Positions 44,413 through 56,918 are shown, numbered from the stretch's first letter. The stretch is 64,000 bases of DNA from Crocodylus rhombifer (GCA_038503035.1 JAVSML010025538.1:248001-312000), one strand, 5' to 3'. The notes: a model not told the origin generated them from the letters alone. Made by a program: numbers and translations.

Positions 44413-47400
44413 AGCACAGAAGTAAAAGGCTGGAATAGCTTTTGGACAAAGGGGAATGAAGAAGAGTAACAGAAGATATCAACACTGGGCTATCTGGGTT
44501 GATGTGCTGTGTTTAGGACTCAAGGACTATGCACATGCTGTGGGACAGATGGATAGTATACAGTGATTTGAAAGACTGATGCATTATATGTGATGATAAC
44601 AAACCACACTAGGCAGGGTTGATACCAGCCATAGGTAAACTTGTACGAAACATTTTTGAAGGGCTGAGGAAAGAAAATGGATCTGGTGCCCCTGCAATAA
44701 CATACATGCCACAAGGGGGCTTGAGGTGGGAAAGCACATATGAACAATGCATAATGAGAGACCTGGTTTTATTCATTCTGTGCATATCAGATACCCACCA
44801 TTTTTCTTAGACAGCTGATATGGAAAAAAAGCAAGTTTCCCTTCTCCTTTTGGAGTGAGAGTGTTAAGAAAGTTGAAAGGAACATATGTAAAAATGTTGC
44901 ATCCATGGCTGTGTGCCTTTAGAGAGGATGCCTCTTACTGTGCTTGTAGAAGTAGCTAAATGACACAGACATAGCGGCTGCTTTTAACACCTTAGGGAAA
45001 TGCTCCTTGACGGTTTTATTTTGCTTTTTGGGGGTTTTTTTACTAATTAGAAACTAAAAAAACAACACCTTGATTCACATGTCTTTCTTTCTCATGTACA
45101 GTCTTTATGCAAGTGCAATATGACATGTATTCAGAGTGTTTATAGCTAATAATGACAAAGAAATTTGCTGGGCAGTGTGTGAATGGTGACTTTCTAGTGA
45201 TTTCCAAGAATATTGTCATCAATCTCAATCCACGTCCTTAACAGCTAACACAGTTGCCTCTACGTAAACGGCAGAAATCCCTCAAACCTTATGGTCTACT
45301 TAAATATTCAGAGAGTTCATGGGTATTACTGCAGAAACTACCCGAACCACTGAACTGGTGTCACTTCTTGTGGATTATTCATTTGTCAGGAAAGTGTTTC
45401 TTTTGAATCATTTGAAAAATCTGACACTGGCGGTCAACAAGTGGGCTTGATTTTACCTTTTTGTGGCCAGTGTCTGAAAATTCTATAAAATACAGCATTT
45501 GCTTTCCACATTTCACGCTTATCTGGTCTCTTGGTTAAGATTTTATTTTGCTTTCATCTTCTTCTGAGATGGAGCTTAAAACATGGCCTGAGCTACATTT
45601 TAATATGCACAATAAAATTTAGTATGTAGCTGAACAAAAAGTCTATGCACCAAAAAATGGTCCAGTCCAGCAGTTTTCTAAATGATGTAGGAGAAAAATA
45701 ATGGGGCAGAGTAGCAAAGCCTGACCCTATTCCCATAAGACTGTAAGATTTATCACCTACATAAGCAGAATGCTACAGAAAAGAGATCTATTGACCACAG
45801 CAATAACTCACAGCCCAGTAAAGCTAGCTGAGATGCTGGTCTGGTATTTGCTGATAGTACCTTTATTATGTGGTACTCAGAATCTTTTTAAATAGCCTTG
45901 GTTGACAAGCTACAGTTTTTAATATTACATACCACCTACTCCTTTTAGACCCACCATTTCTTTACAATACTGTTATTGTGGGGGGGGAAAGGTTTATAGT
46001 AGCCAGGATTTACTATTTGAATTGAAAGCTGCATTCCCTCACTACTTGAGAGGAAAATAAATAAATAAATAAAGACCTAGCCACTAGCATGGCAAATGAT
46101 ATCATTCTTCTAGTGAAAGAAATATGCCTCACACAACAGCAACTTCTAATTGAATATAATATTTAATGGGGAAAAGAAAAAAGGTCAACAACTGAAAACA
46201 GCTGCTTGTCCAAGTACTAAGGGATACATTCTCTGTTCATGTAAGGAAGTGTTGGGGGAGATCCTCAGGGGACTGGCTTGGTCCCTGAATCCAATACTAT
46301 GCAGTCTTCTGTAAGGTAGAGCAACTAAGGAACTACTTTAACTTACCTATTAGTCCTTAAAATGACTTTATTCCAATTATAGCAATTTGTTCATCTTCTA
46401 CCATGCTTTAATCACCATCTCCTCCATGCCAAATTTTCCCCTATTTCTTTGAGCACCTAAATACAAGTGGGATAATTTTCATTGCTGCTGAACCACTATA
46501 ACTTCTCCTAAATTTCACATATCTATTTAGGCAGGCAAGGTTCAAAACATCAGAGACTTCCTATGCTGGAAGAATTGCCTCTGCCTGCTCAAAGCATTTT
46601 GTATTTTACTTTCTTAGAGATAACAGACAAAATGCAGTCCCTCCATTTGAGAAAGGAGTTTAAATGACTTCTGCTTACATCATTTAGAGCCTACATCCTA
46701 CAATCTACATCATTTAGAAAAATAGGCTCAGCCAATCAATGGCAACCACATGTCATTTTTTAACCACTCACAACTAATCATATTATCTTAAAGTTGGACA
46801 AAGCAGTGGTCATCAAAGACCAAAAGTGAATTTCTTTTTCAGAAAATGTTGAATATTTAATCATGGTAGAATGGCTTAAACTAAATCTAAATTTGCCTGT
46901 ATTGCTGCAAATCCAGCACCTATCCCTAGAAGTAGTTAAATATAAAAGGCAAGAGGAAATAATGATAAGTCAAAATGATTTTTTAGCATGAATTTTCTTC
47001 TCACAGCTGGAGGAGGGGGGAGGGAAAAGCACTGCCAAAGAAATTGTTTTATATTGTTCATCCTGTAGCTATCAAAGGCAGTTACCCTGCATAGTCATTA
47101 AGACAAACAGCACAATTTGGTTAGAGTATCTAGCCAGCTCCAAGCACCTCAGTTGGTCAATTAACAAACAAAGAACAAATCTCTATAACAGTTCATAAAA
47201 TTCACCTGGCCAGTCTACTCATGGACCTGAAAAGGATCGATGCCTAGGCTGAAGAATGAACAAAGCCTGATGTCTACCTAAGCTCTTAGCAATGTTTAAA
47301 ACCATCATTTCAGTCAGAACAAAAGTTCAAATTCACACACAGAACCCAGCAGCATTGTTTCTAAAATTATAATTGCCTCAGGTAAAATCAAGTTATATAA

Positions 47401-48175
47401 TTAGCACAACAAAGAAATAAATTCTGCCATACATGGTACATCTGTTGCCACATGCATAAAGTCTGTGCGTTTTGCCAAAGGAATTTATCCACATAGAACA
47501 CGCATCCAACCTGGCCAATAACTAGCACTGAGCAGAAAGGAAATTTAAAGAATGGCACATCATTTATCATTACAGACAGCTCAGCAATATTGTGAGCGGA
47601 GAGTACAATTTCCACAAAAAAACTGTGGGGGGGAGAGGGAGGTGGAAGCAATTGGAAATGTTGCTGAGCTCTGAGCCTCTTCCTATAGCAGCCTGATTCC
47701 AGGATTCCCGGGGCTCCTTCCACAAACAGTAGTGACTAAAGGAAAGCTGTGCCTTAACCACCTGTTCCTCAGGAAGGAACTTCAGCATCTTCTGCTTTTT
47801 CAGTCTTCTTTCACACCAGTTTCACCCATTAGCCCAGATTACCTTCTGTGTCAAGATATACACAGTGAGGGAGGGCTACAGGATATCAGGAGTCTGATTA
47901 TAGCTCTCTGACATATAAACTCATTTCTTCTTCAGCCCCAGATTCAGCACAAATTAGAATAGTTCAATGGCTGCTTACATGTATACCACCTGCTTGCCTC
48001 TAGTGTTTATGGAATATTATGCAAGTTAAAAATTAGTATACTACAGGGCTCCTGGGCCCTGATCTTATAAACCCACATGCACAGGAGAGGCAGGAGTTTG
48101 CTATACCACTTTACACTACCCCCAAAGTAACTCTCATGCTCAGTTAATTTCAAGCTAGCTACATAAGACCTGATC
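44413..48175. other. Unique AT-rich sequence, no gene recognised
   Basis: Short frames only. A small (aaat) repeat of about five units is at 46055-46073. A minus-strand 111-codon frame at 47388-47723 shows no motif. Confidence 0.45.
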
Positions 48176-48239
48176 TGTCTCAGAAAAGTGATCAGAAATG
48201 GAGAAAGTGTCTCAGAAAAGTGATCAGAAACGGAGAAAG
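48176..48239. repeat. 32-bp tandem duplication
   Basis: tgtctcagaaaagtgatcag begins both units (48176 and 48208), and the full 32-bp units differ at a single base (aaatgg against aaacgg). A recent local duplication in unique DNA. Confidence 0.95.
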
Positions 48240-48705
48240 GAATACAAGTGCTGTGGGGTCACTCCTGATTACCCCAATGTAAACAAGAGGAAAACTGGGC
48301 CCCAGTAGCACATTTTACTGAGATTGGTCATTAAGCAGAACACTGAGGAACCACCTGCAACTCACATGAAGATTCCTCCACTGCACCATACCCTGTACAA
48401 GTTGGCTGAATCGCAAAACAGACGTGTAAAAAAGTAAGGGCTTACTTGTCCCCAAAGAACCAGCTTTGGGGATAAAATCTCTGATCTGAAGGAATCTGAG
48501 TAAATTCAACATTTTGAAAAAAATTATACCAAGAATATTATACAGTACTAAGAGGTTTAAATCGCTACATTTATCTCAATGAGGCAACAACTCAGATTCA
48601 CAGTGAGACGCTTTACTTAAAATTAGACCAAACTACTGGGCAGTAAGCATCACCATCTACAAGTGCAGATGCTTAGTGCACAGTAATTTAATCTAATTAT
48701 GAGTC

Positions 48706-48737
48706 AATTTGCTACTTGTAAATACAAGTAGCAAATT
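48706..48737. repeat. Perfect hairpin, 15-bp arms, 2-nt spacer
   Basis: aatttgctacttgta (48706-48720) and tacaagtagcaaatt (48723-48737) are exact complements. It lies near the left end of the Harbinger-like element. Confidence 0.92.
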
Positions 48738-49549
48738 TTTTCATGATTATTTACTGCACAATAACACATTTATAGACACTGACTGGGCGGATATTTGCTC
48801 CTGGTCAGCCCCCACCAGAAGGCTACCTGCAAACCAGCCCCATGGCCCCAGGACCAGGAACTTCTCAGCTCAGGGCTCATGTGACTCTGCCTGCCCCAGC
48901 TCCAGGCCCTTAAAAGCCTGCAGAGATATTGGGGTCTTGAGCCACCTGTAGCCAACCTGTGACCACTGTGTGTCCCTGCAAAGACCCTGGGCAAGCTGCA
49001 CCAGCCTACCCACACCCTGGCACTGCTCACTGGCACTGTGTTGTTGTGCAGATGCCAGGCCCATGCCAACATGCTGGGCTGGTTGCTGGAGGTACCTCAC
49101 ATGCTCAGAAGCACCTGAAGCCACCTGCATTCAGCCTGTGGTTGCTGGGTCCCACTCCAGTGGATCCCAGGCCACCCATGGCAGCCTGCCCAGACCCCAC
49201 TGCTGGTCCCTGGCAGACTCTTACTGCATACCTGCCTGTCCTGCACCATGTCCCTGTGCTGGGTGCTGCATACTTCTTCCCAGGCCTGCCAGAACCAGGC
49301 CTGGGACAGGGTACCAGGTGTGAGAGGTGCTGACAACCTTCTTCTCCTGTGCTCCCTGCTGTAGCCTGCCTGGACATTTGTCCATGGACCATGCACTCCC
49401 ATCACCATGCTCGCTGTGTACAGTTCCCTGAAAAGCAGTTTATTCCTTTCCACAAACACAGACCCCCTACCTACTTCCTCCCCCACAACAGAACCCCTCC
49501 CCCAACCACCCCTCCCACCACAAATAAAGCACCTTCTCCCCTGTGCAGA

Positions 49550-49920
49550 CTATTTACAGAGCATGCTGTGTGTGTCACGCACCCAGAGCATGGTGTGCCC
49601 CAGCACATCCTGGAGGGCACCGCATACTTCCAGGATGGCTTCCCTTGTAGTTGACTTGGCCACACTGAAGAGGTAGCTAATGTAACCGAGGCCAGTGGAC
49701 ATGGCCATCTTGAGCAAGGCAATGGCTAGCTGGGTATTGATGGTGAGAGGCTGCTGCATGGTGGTATCCTGCCACTCCAGGTGCCGGTGGAGCTGCTCTA
49801 GGAGCTCCTGGAAAGTGGACTGAATCACCTTGAATGACTTGAGCCACTGCTTACCATTTCAGGTGGTCTGGATGACATGCAGCCACCAGTCTTTGCTGGC
49901 CTAACGGGCCCACAGGTGGC
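49550..49920 (-). pseudogene. Harbinger transposase N-terminal remnant (HARBI1-like)
   Basis: In active relatives this is the DDE nuclease that cuts and pastes the element. The minus-strand frame reads KDWWLHVIQTT, stop, QWLKSFKVIQSTFQELLEQL. It goes on with TINTQLAIALLKMA, ISYLFSVAKSTTREAILEV and CGALQDVLG. This matches the family pattern DWW, TFxELCExL, 'VAIALWKLA', 'FGVGKSTV...EVC.AI'. Upstream stops (in LWAR-stop-ASKDWW and in TT-stop-NGK) and loss of everything after about residue 110, including the DDE catalytic residues, make it inactive. Confidence 0.72.
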
Positions 49921-50469
49921 AGGGCTAGATGCCCAGGAGAGCGTAGATAGCCTCAGCAGTGGCATTCAGGAGCATGTTGTCAGCATTTCTGCTGGGGTCC
50001 AGGTTGCAGCACAGGGTCTGGGTAGCAGCAGTATGGTGGCAGGAGGCCTGGGATGCAGTAGTGAGTGAGACCAGGTGGTGATACTGTACATGAGGGCTGC
50101 CAGAGCCAAGACTGAGCTGGGCCAGATGGCAGCCCCCACAGCAGAGTACCAGGGTGAGAGTATGGCAAGTAGGAGCCCAGGGCAGTGGACATTGCTCCTG
50201 GGGCCTGGGGCTGGATCAGCCATGGTGTGGCAGGTAGAGGCTGTGGCAACAGAGCTGGTGCATGCTGCCACCATGCTCTGCACACTGTTCCAGGCCAGGA
50301 AGCCACCCAGAAGTAGTGTACAGTGCTGCCTCTTAAACATGGCCACCAGATGCTTCAGCTCTACCTCGTGGCAGCAGGAGGCCAGTACAGGGCTTACTGG
50401 GGCAGGAGCAGACTGCTGCCAGGAGCAGCAAATCTGCTCCTGCATCCCTGCACATGTAGATGCCTGCCC

Positions 50470-50517
50470 AGGGTGGGTTTTTTTTTAGAGTAATTTACTC
50501 TAAAATAAACCCACCCT
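50470..50517. repeat. Hairpin, about 23-bp arms, at the right end of the Harbinger element
   Basis: agggtgggtttttttttaga and its complement around a short aattt centre pair nearly perfectly, with one base of length difference in the T run. Confidence 0.92.
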
Positions 50518-50545
50518 GCAGCATTCACACATGTAGACACATGTA

Positions 50546-52420
50546 ATGACCATTCAAGTTTGGCTCATCCATCACTAAAGAAAAGAAAGGGATGGGTGCA
50601 AATCTTTGTACTCTGATGCCACTGGTAGGTGGTGTTACGGAGATATTGAGACTTAGGATTAGACTATGTTACAAAGCTTGTCCAAATTATGTTCACAAGG
50701 GGTGAGAAAATATCATTCTATTCAGCTGACATTAGGCCAGAAAAAAATCTGGCCAACAAAGGCAGCAGCTTTTGTAGCCTTATTTTGTGTCATTTGGGTA
50801 GGTGGTTAAGCTAAATCAGGGGAAAAACCTGTTTTGTGGCATATGCCTAATTGGATGGCTGTGCCAACGTAACTCTGGCTGTAGTAACAGAAGCTTTATA
50901 ATGTTGACAAGCCCTTACTTACAACCCTTAGTCAACAAAGAGCCAAGTTTAGGGAAACCAGTAAGCATATTTAATCCCGCAAAAGAGGGAGGTGAGCCCA
51001 AGGAATTCAGTGGAGCGGGAAGAGCTGCAAACTCATACTTTCAACATCTGCAGAATTCACTGAGAGTAACATCTCATTCTGGTGATATACATCGACGGTT
51101 TGCAGTGATGCACACATACACACTGTATTAAGGAAAATAAATTAGGCCTTTTTTGAACAACAACTGAGCATACCAAATTCTGGGACAGAGTAGAAGGCAG
51201 TTCTGTGTCTATGCACCTCAGCTGAACATCCCCCCTGCTCCCTCCTACTCACACTGGAAGGTCACCAAACTGTAATAATCAGACCCAATATTTGGATACC
51301 ACTACAGTTTGAAGCCATTGGGTCTGATTAATGTCCTGTTGGTACTACTTCTGATTCTGCCTTTTTAAGAATATTCCTGGGAAAAGTTCAACACTTTAGA
51401 AGCTGTGCAACAAGGATCACAGAATTTGCAAAAGAATTTAATAAACTCCCCCCTGACCAATACATACAAGAGTTACAAACCTAGGCAAAAAAGTAAGCTC
51501 TTGAACGAAGATCCCATTAATCTGGCCTCAAATCCTATTCTGAGTCTTTGCATTTGGTTGAAGTATTTAAGAAAGGCCTAGCCCCGACGCCTCTGCTTTA
51601 GTTTTGGGAGTGAAATGGCTGTACCTGTTTAAGGACATGCCCTTAAGAGCATGCCCCCTTTCCCCAGACCACCCAGAGAAAAACTATATATTTTCTGGAC
51701 TATCGTGGCTATAATATCACTCTAACACTACAAATGTTCTAGTCATGCAGGAGATTGTAATACTTCTCTACTTCCCAAACAGGTTTCTGTAAAAAGATAG
51801 TTCATCCAAAAAGCAAATGCCACTGATGCCAGCAAACTGTTGTCAAAGAAATGACAACAATTCACTGCTGATCACTCCTTGATTTTCTTTGTCCTAGGCA
51901 TCATCTTTTTCCTGCTAAAGAACAGACATGCTAATCCACACTGAAGGTTACAATCATAAATGCTATAAAAAATAACAAGCAATACCCTCAAAAGCAGTTC
52001 CTAAGTTTAAATTGACACATTCCCCAAATCGTCATAAGCACCACACTGACACATTAAATGCAGAGACAGTAAATCCCATATTTATGCCCATTAGGACTGA
52101 AACTAAACTGAACATATGGGGCCTAACTCTCAGTTCTCCTGAATCTTGTGTGCTTGTTTATATCAGAGCAAAGTGAATGCACAATACAATCTTATTGATT
52201 GAGTAGTTTACACCCATATTTTCCAGTATAAGTGACAAGATAAAGCAAATGACAAAAGAAAATTAAGCTCATGTATTGAACAAAAGAGTGAAACAAAGTA
52301 AGGCAAACGTGCTTGTACGTAAAATTGACAGGGGAGAAGGGGAAGAGTCCTGAGTTCTGCTACCAGTTCTCCTGTCCACTCAACATTTGAGGCTGGTCAG
52401 GTTTCTTCACCTTTTTGTGT
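50546..52420. other. Unique AT-rich sequence, no gene recognised
   Basis: Short frames only, except a motif-free 109-codon frame at 50802-51131. It contains the interleaved inverted repeat at 51266-51330. Confidence 0.45.
51266..51330. repeat. Interleaved inverted repeats (order A-B-A'-B')
   Basis: caaactgta (51266-51274) pairs with tacagtttg (51303-51311). taatcagacccaat (51276-51289) pairs exactly with attgggtctgatta (51317-51330). The order is again A, B, A', B', as at 27061-27122. Confidence 0.8.
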
Positions 52421-53108
52421 CTTAGGGCATGTGTAGATAAAATGGGGGCCCTAAATTGAAGCGGTGGTTTTTAAAAAACATTGCTTCAATACAGGGCTGA
52501 TTAAACCCCCCTCCCCCCCCCCATGTCCTGCACACACACTGCTAACTTACCTGCCTCTCTGGTGGGGAGGGAAATCTGCTGGCCGGTAGAGCGGTTCCTG
52601 GGATGCAGAGGGGAGGTAGTGTTTCCTTCCATGGCAGCGGTGGCCCCCCCAGGCGGCACCCACCCACAGGCACCCAGATCAGGTGATCCTGGAGGGGCAC
52701 CGCAGTCACAGAAGGAAGCACTTGGCCCCCACACAGCTCAAGCTGGCTCCAGGGGGAGGGGGGAAAACAGTTCAGGCTCTCCACTTTTCTTAGGTGGAAA
52801 CTGCTTTCCTGGGTGGCTGGCAGGCTGTCTGGAGGGCTTCCTGCAGAGCCCCTGAGCTGCAGAGAGCCCAGTGCTTCACTCCATGGCTGTAGAGGCAGCA
52901 AACTAAAACTCCTTCAGACTTTATTTTGCTGCAACCCAAGTAATTTAAGGCACATTACTCCACCAAATTTCCTACAGAGGCTGGTATTAATGTGCAATAC
53001 ACTGCTGAGGTGTGCAAACACCAACACCATTAAAGTGGTGCAAAAGGATTTAAGCCACTTTAAAGTGTCATGCACACACAGCTCTCATTTCATCTACATC
53101 AGCCTTAG
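52421..53108. mobile_element. Non-autonomous DNA element, paired ends cttagggcatgtgtagat / ...gatgtagatgaaat
   Basis: The left edge cttagggcatgtgtagataa and the complement of the right edge, ctaaggctgatgtagatgaa, match at about three quarters of positions. The 690 bp between are GC-rich in the middle with no domain; frames up to 119 codons run on both strands. A clear target duplication was not found. hAT-like by end style. Confidence 0.5.
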
Positions 53109-53240
53109 TGAATTTGGGATTCAAATAATAATTCATATATAGTTAGGCTTTGGGGCATGCTTGACTCTGTCATTGAGAAACTTAAATGTAAAATTAAAAA
53201 TGTATTCTGTGGAGTTGCTCATTGGGCTCACAGCTTGGCT

Positions 53241-54514
53241 AGGGACAGACTTTCAGACTTTCAAAAAGCCTGAATTTATTCAATCTGTGCAGGTTAGTCT
53301 AACCTGGCTAGGCTGAATTGGTTTGAAACCAGACAGACATTCTCTCTGGACTGATGACATTCAGGAACATGCCTGCAGTGGCTCAGGCTGGAAGTTTGGG
53401 GGAGGGGAGTGCTACAGCAGTCATGCCTTCCCCAGAAGCTGAGCTAAGGGCGGTGTGGCCAGGCCCTGGCAGGACTCTCTTATTAGGGAGGTCTGCCTGC
53501 ACGGTCCCCAGCTTTTCCCCGCTGGCTGTTCAAGGGGCAGGTGTGTTACCAGTCCCCAGCTCCCTGCTTGCAGTCTGAGGCAAGGGTCGAGGGTGGGAAG
53601 GTGTGCAGTGCATGCATCTGTTAATGATACGGAGCTTTTCAATCTTACTCCCTGCTTTGTCATGCTGTTTGCAGCAAACTGACAGGAAAACTGACAGGTG
53701 AGCATGCCAGCTGAGAGCTGATAATGATAACAGTATTTATCACCGAATTAGAAGAACAATGGCCTCTCTCCATTACTTCAAACTTCTTAAACAGCTTGCC
53801 ACTGACCTGTTGATTAGCTCCAAACAGCCCTAAGTGATCACTGTTCTGTCTGCCTGCCCCAGTGAAATTGGAGAGAGACACACACACATACACTTCTTGG
53901 CATTAACTAGCATACCACATGCCTAGGGTCATGGGCCTAGGGTCCATGCTGTGCGAGATAGGAGGGAGGGATTTCCTGCTTGAGCAGCAGGTCGGGTGGG
54001 ATAGGGCAGGGGGAAGTCAGGCAGACCCTGAAGTCTCTGCTGGAGCCTTACACAACATTAGCTAGCATACCACATGCTGGCTATGGTCCATGCTGTGGGA
54101 GAGAGGAGGAAGGGATCTCTGATTAAGCAGTGAGTGGTGATGGGGTGGTGGGAGGGGGGAAAGGGGAAGCCAGCAGATGCTGCTGTGCTTGCAAGTCTCT
54201 GCTGGAGCTCTGGCTAGGGAGCAGAAGGGAGGGGCCAGCCCTGCTGTAGAGGAGAGAGCCCTGCCCAGCCCAGAGAGCATGCCGGGATGCTGGGGGACTC
54301 TGATTTAACTTAGACTAGCAAGGGGTCTAGGACAGACATTGCAAAAAATGGTTTGAGCCAAAAAGGTTAAGTCTGATACTACATTCAACCAGGTTTATTT
54401 CAAACTGGTTTTAGCCATTTTCAAACTAGTTTATGTGCACTGAACATCTGTTCCGTTACAGGTTTAAACCAGTTTCTAATCACTTAAACCACTTTATGTG
54501 TAATGTCTGTCCTT
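53241..54514. mobile_element. Non-autonomous DNA element, 'acagac-end' family copy C (type copy)
   Basis: Ends are agggacagac on the left and, read inward from the right, aaggacagac. The subterminal words gaattggtttgaaacc (left) and complement ctggtttaaacctgtaac-type (right) extend the pairing. The flanks share ttggc on both sides, a possible part of an 8-bp target duplication. The interior is GC-rich and contains a 155-bp tandem duplication. Its right end matches the 23.04-23.16 kb segment. No transposase; probably mobilised in trans by a hAT-type enzyme (inference). Confidence 0.6.
53903..54212. repeat. Two-unit tandem repeat, 155-bp period, inside copy C
   Basis: Unit 1 begins ttaactagcataccacatgc at 53903 and unit 2 begins ttagctagcataccacatgc at 54058. 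Both continue with ggtccatgctgtg, gag-aggagg-aggga, and end in aagtctctgctggagc. They are diverged at roughly a fifth of positions, with small indels. Confidence 0.85.
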
Positions 54515-54529
54515 GGCCCTTGTTTTACA

Positions 54530-55440
54530 CATGATTTATTTTTCTCTTTGGGTGTTTAAACAATTACATTAGTATTTTACATTAGCCACTACCAGTTGTT
54601 ACCTGGGCAATACTGTCTCTGTCAGCCCCCTGACTTAACAGCACTTTTAATTATATATAATATTACAAATATTGTGTGAAAGATTCTTGGCTAGCAATTC
54701 ATTCATGAACTGATTTTGATTTTCTTTCTTTCTAAGGTAGGGAAAAATGGATTTCAGAATGTGGGTTGAACCATAGACTAGGCTACAGTCCAAAAAGTTA
54801 AAAAAAAAAAATCCATCATCTTCATGAATCACAAAACACCTCATTGACAATAATATTCATAAGCACTTCTCTGAATCAATGTTTTTTTTCTTCTTTTCAC
54901 TATCAGATCAACTCTAATAAAAGACAGTTGCTTCTTTACCTTTGAATAGTACTTAATATGGGCAACATACTTTTATTAAATGACAGCCTTTATGCTCAAG
55001 CTTATTTTTTGAAAGAGGCAAATCAATTGGAAGATCAAAGCAGTGCCTCTAACTAACAACCATCTGATCACTATCCACAAACCTGGAAACTCAAACTCTG
55101 TCTTCATAAAAATACAACTGTAGGTAACTGACTTGCTCTTCCCTTGGTAGATGCCATCAACCTACATCAAATGAAATGCCATCAACCTACATCACTGATG
55201 AAGCAGCCAATTTAGATCTCAATCTGTTTCTTTCCTATGTTTTTGAAAAGTCTATTTTAAAATCACCAAAGATATATTTGCACTGATTTTTTTCTACTAT
55301 TAAAGAATACGAGCATTTTATGGAAATCCACTTGATCCATCAAGCTACCTGTTTGATTAAATGCATAAGCCCTCATATTTTCGATTTCATCTCATTTCCA
55401 AAGATAAGACTAGAAAACTTGTAAACCTAGACTGTGCATG

Positions 55441-55471
<31 letters not shown>

Positions 55472-56394
55472 AAAACACAAAAAAACCCAGGAAAAAGTTA
55501 ATTTCTTTTGGCATTATACAAAGAATTGGATCATTCACTAAGGACTGAAGTATTAGAAGTAAAATGGACATTGTTAACTTTTACTAGTATATCATTTGAT
55601 AAAACCTTAAAATTCAATTTATGGCAATTGGTATCATTCAACCATGAAGAAAGGAATGTTTTATAGTAAAGAGACCAGGGGACAGGACAGGTGGACTAGA
55701 GCTATGACGTTTGGTAGTTTTGTCTCAGTGCAATAGTCAGGGATCATCAATTTAGGTTAATTGGCAACCATGGCCAGGTACAGAAGTTACACTTATTGCA
55801 TTGTAGGCACACAGAAAGCGCACTACAGCTATAGCTGAACAGATGGTCAGGGCACATAGAACACTGTAAAAATGGCAAAACCTGCTCTAACATAGCCCTG
55901 GATGGATGTGGTGTCAGACTTCAGAGCTGTAGGTCAGTGCACCATATTGACCATCTGTACAACATCCCATCCACTCATGGTAGATCATGTTCCACTGACA
56001 TCCAATGAACCATTGTGGCACTCTGCTAATACGCCCTCGCAAGGAAGCAGTCTAGCCTAGATCAGAGCACGCCTCTTGTTTCTGAGTGCCGGGCCAGCCC
56101 CACCCTTGGGGTCTCACTAATAAGAGTCAGCGAAGCCTCTGGCTTCAGCCCATCCACATCGTCCCTCTGGGTAGCATATAACCATCCAAAGAAAACTGCT
56201 GTAGCAGTATTAAAAATGGACCCACCTGAAGGAATAGGAAGGGCTGCCCTGCAGAGGGACAGAGTGCAAAGAGACAGAGTTTGTCTCAGTAGGGACACTA
56301 TTTGCCCTGAAGGCAAGTGAAGCTGTTTCTGAGGTAACCCTCTTGGAAGTGGGGGAAGTGATGTAACCCCAGCAGGGTTTGCAAGAGAGACGTT
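54530..56394. other. Unique AT-rich sequence, no gene recognised
   Basis: Short frames only. A T-rich and A-rich background with one long GT microsatellite. Confidence 0.45.
55441..55468 (+). repeat. (GT)14 microsatellite
   Basis: Fourteen uninterrupted gt units followed by ataaaaacac. Long and pure enough to be polymorphic. Confidence 0.97.
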
Positions 56395-56914
56395 AGCAAA
56401 AGCCTGGGATTGGCTGAGAGGCTTGGTTAAAGGAGGGGAGCAATTTTCCTGGGGGGTTGAACAAAGGAGATAGAGTGGGTGAGAGACAGTCTGGAGACCA
56501 GGGAAAGGATCTCCATATGGCCACCCCTCCGACAGCCCTTGTCAGGGCCCTGCAGAAGTAGCAGCTAGAGGCTGCACTGAGTGCTACACCGCATCTGTTC
56601 TCCCTCCCTTCCCCTCTGAACCCTGCCTGGGCAGGCCCCAGAGGACCAGCCTGTGAAGAGACTCTGAGCCTGGGAAGACCCTTCTGCAAGCCCCTGTGTG
56701 GCTGGGGGAGCCCAGCAGGGGAGGGGAAGCAGGGCCAGGGGGAGACTGCTTGAGACTGCCCTGTTTTTTCCCCTGTGAGTGAGAAGGCTCCAGGGAGGGG
56801 CAGGCTCGGGGTGCTGGAGGGAGACCTGGGCTACATGGGCAGGAACTGCTCCAGCCACCAGGTGCCCTGGGGCAGGCAGGGCCCACAGAGAGACTGCATT
56901 TCCTGATTGCTGTG
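56395..56914. other. GC-rich unassigned sequence left of the LTR
   Basis: GC-rich with overlapping frames on the minus strand up to 134 codons and none with a recognisable domain. It continues on the other side of the LTR at 57482, so the LTR inserted into it. It may be an older repeat or an exon-poor GC-rich genomic patch. Confidence 0.35.
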
Positions 56915-56918
56915 AAGC

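Larger units (their letters stand above)
48640..50545 (-). mobile_element. PIF/Harbinger-derived element with hairpin-rich ends
   Basis: About 1.9 kb. The outer parts are AT-rich with hairpins, and the interior is GC-rich with a transposase remnant on the minus strand. The left end has catctacaagtgcagatgct and the right end the complement of acacatgtagacac, giving loosely paired termini. Subterminal hairpins are at 48706-48737 and 50470-50517. The long GC-rich frames on both strands (49097-49486, 49966-50445) are in the wrong frame relative to the transposase and are not genes. The 3-bp target duplication expected for Harbinger was not identified. Confidence 0.6.

Noticed and set aside
47119..47335. 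tRNA-like SINE (box A-like tggttagagt and a distant gttcaaattc)
   Set aside because: The boxes are about 200 bp apart, far more than in a tRNA promoter, and no cloverleaf or tail was found.
49966..50445. 159-codon minus-strand frame next to the Harbinger remnant
   Set aside because: It is out of frame with the recognisable transposase and has low-complexity composition, so it is a shadow frame.
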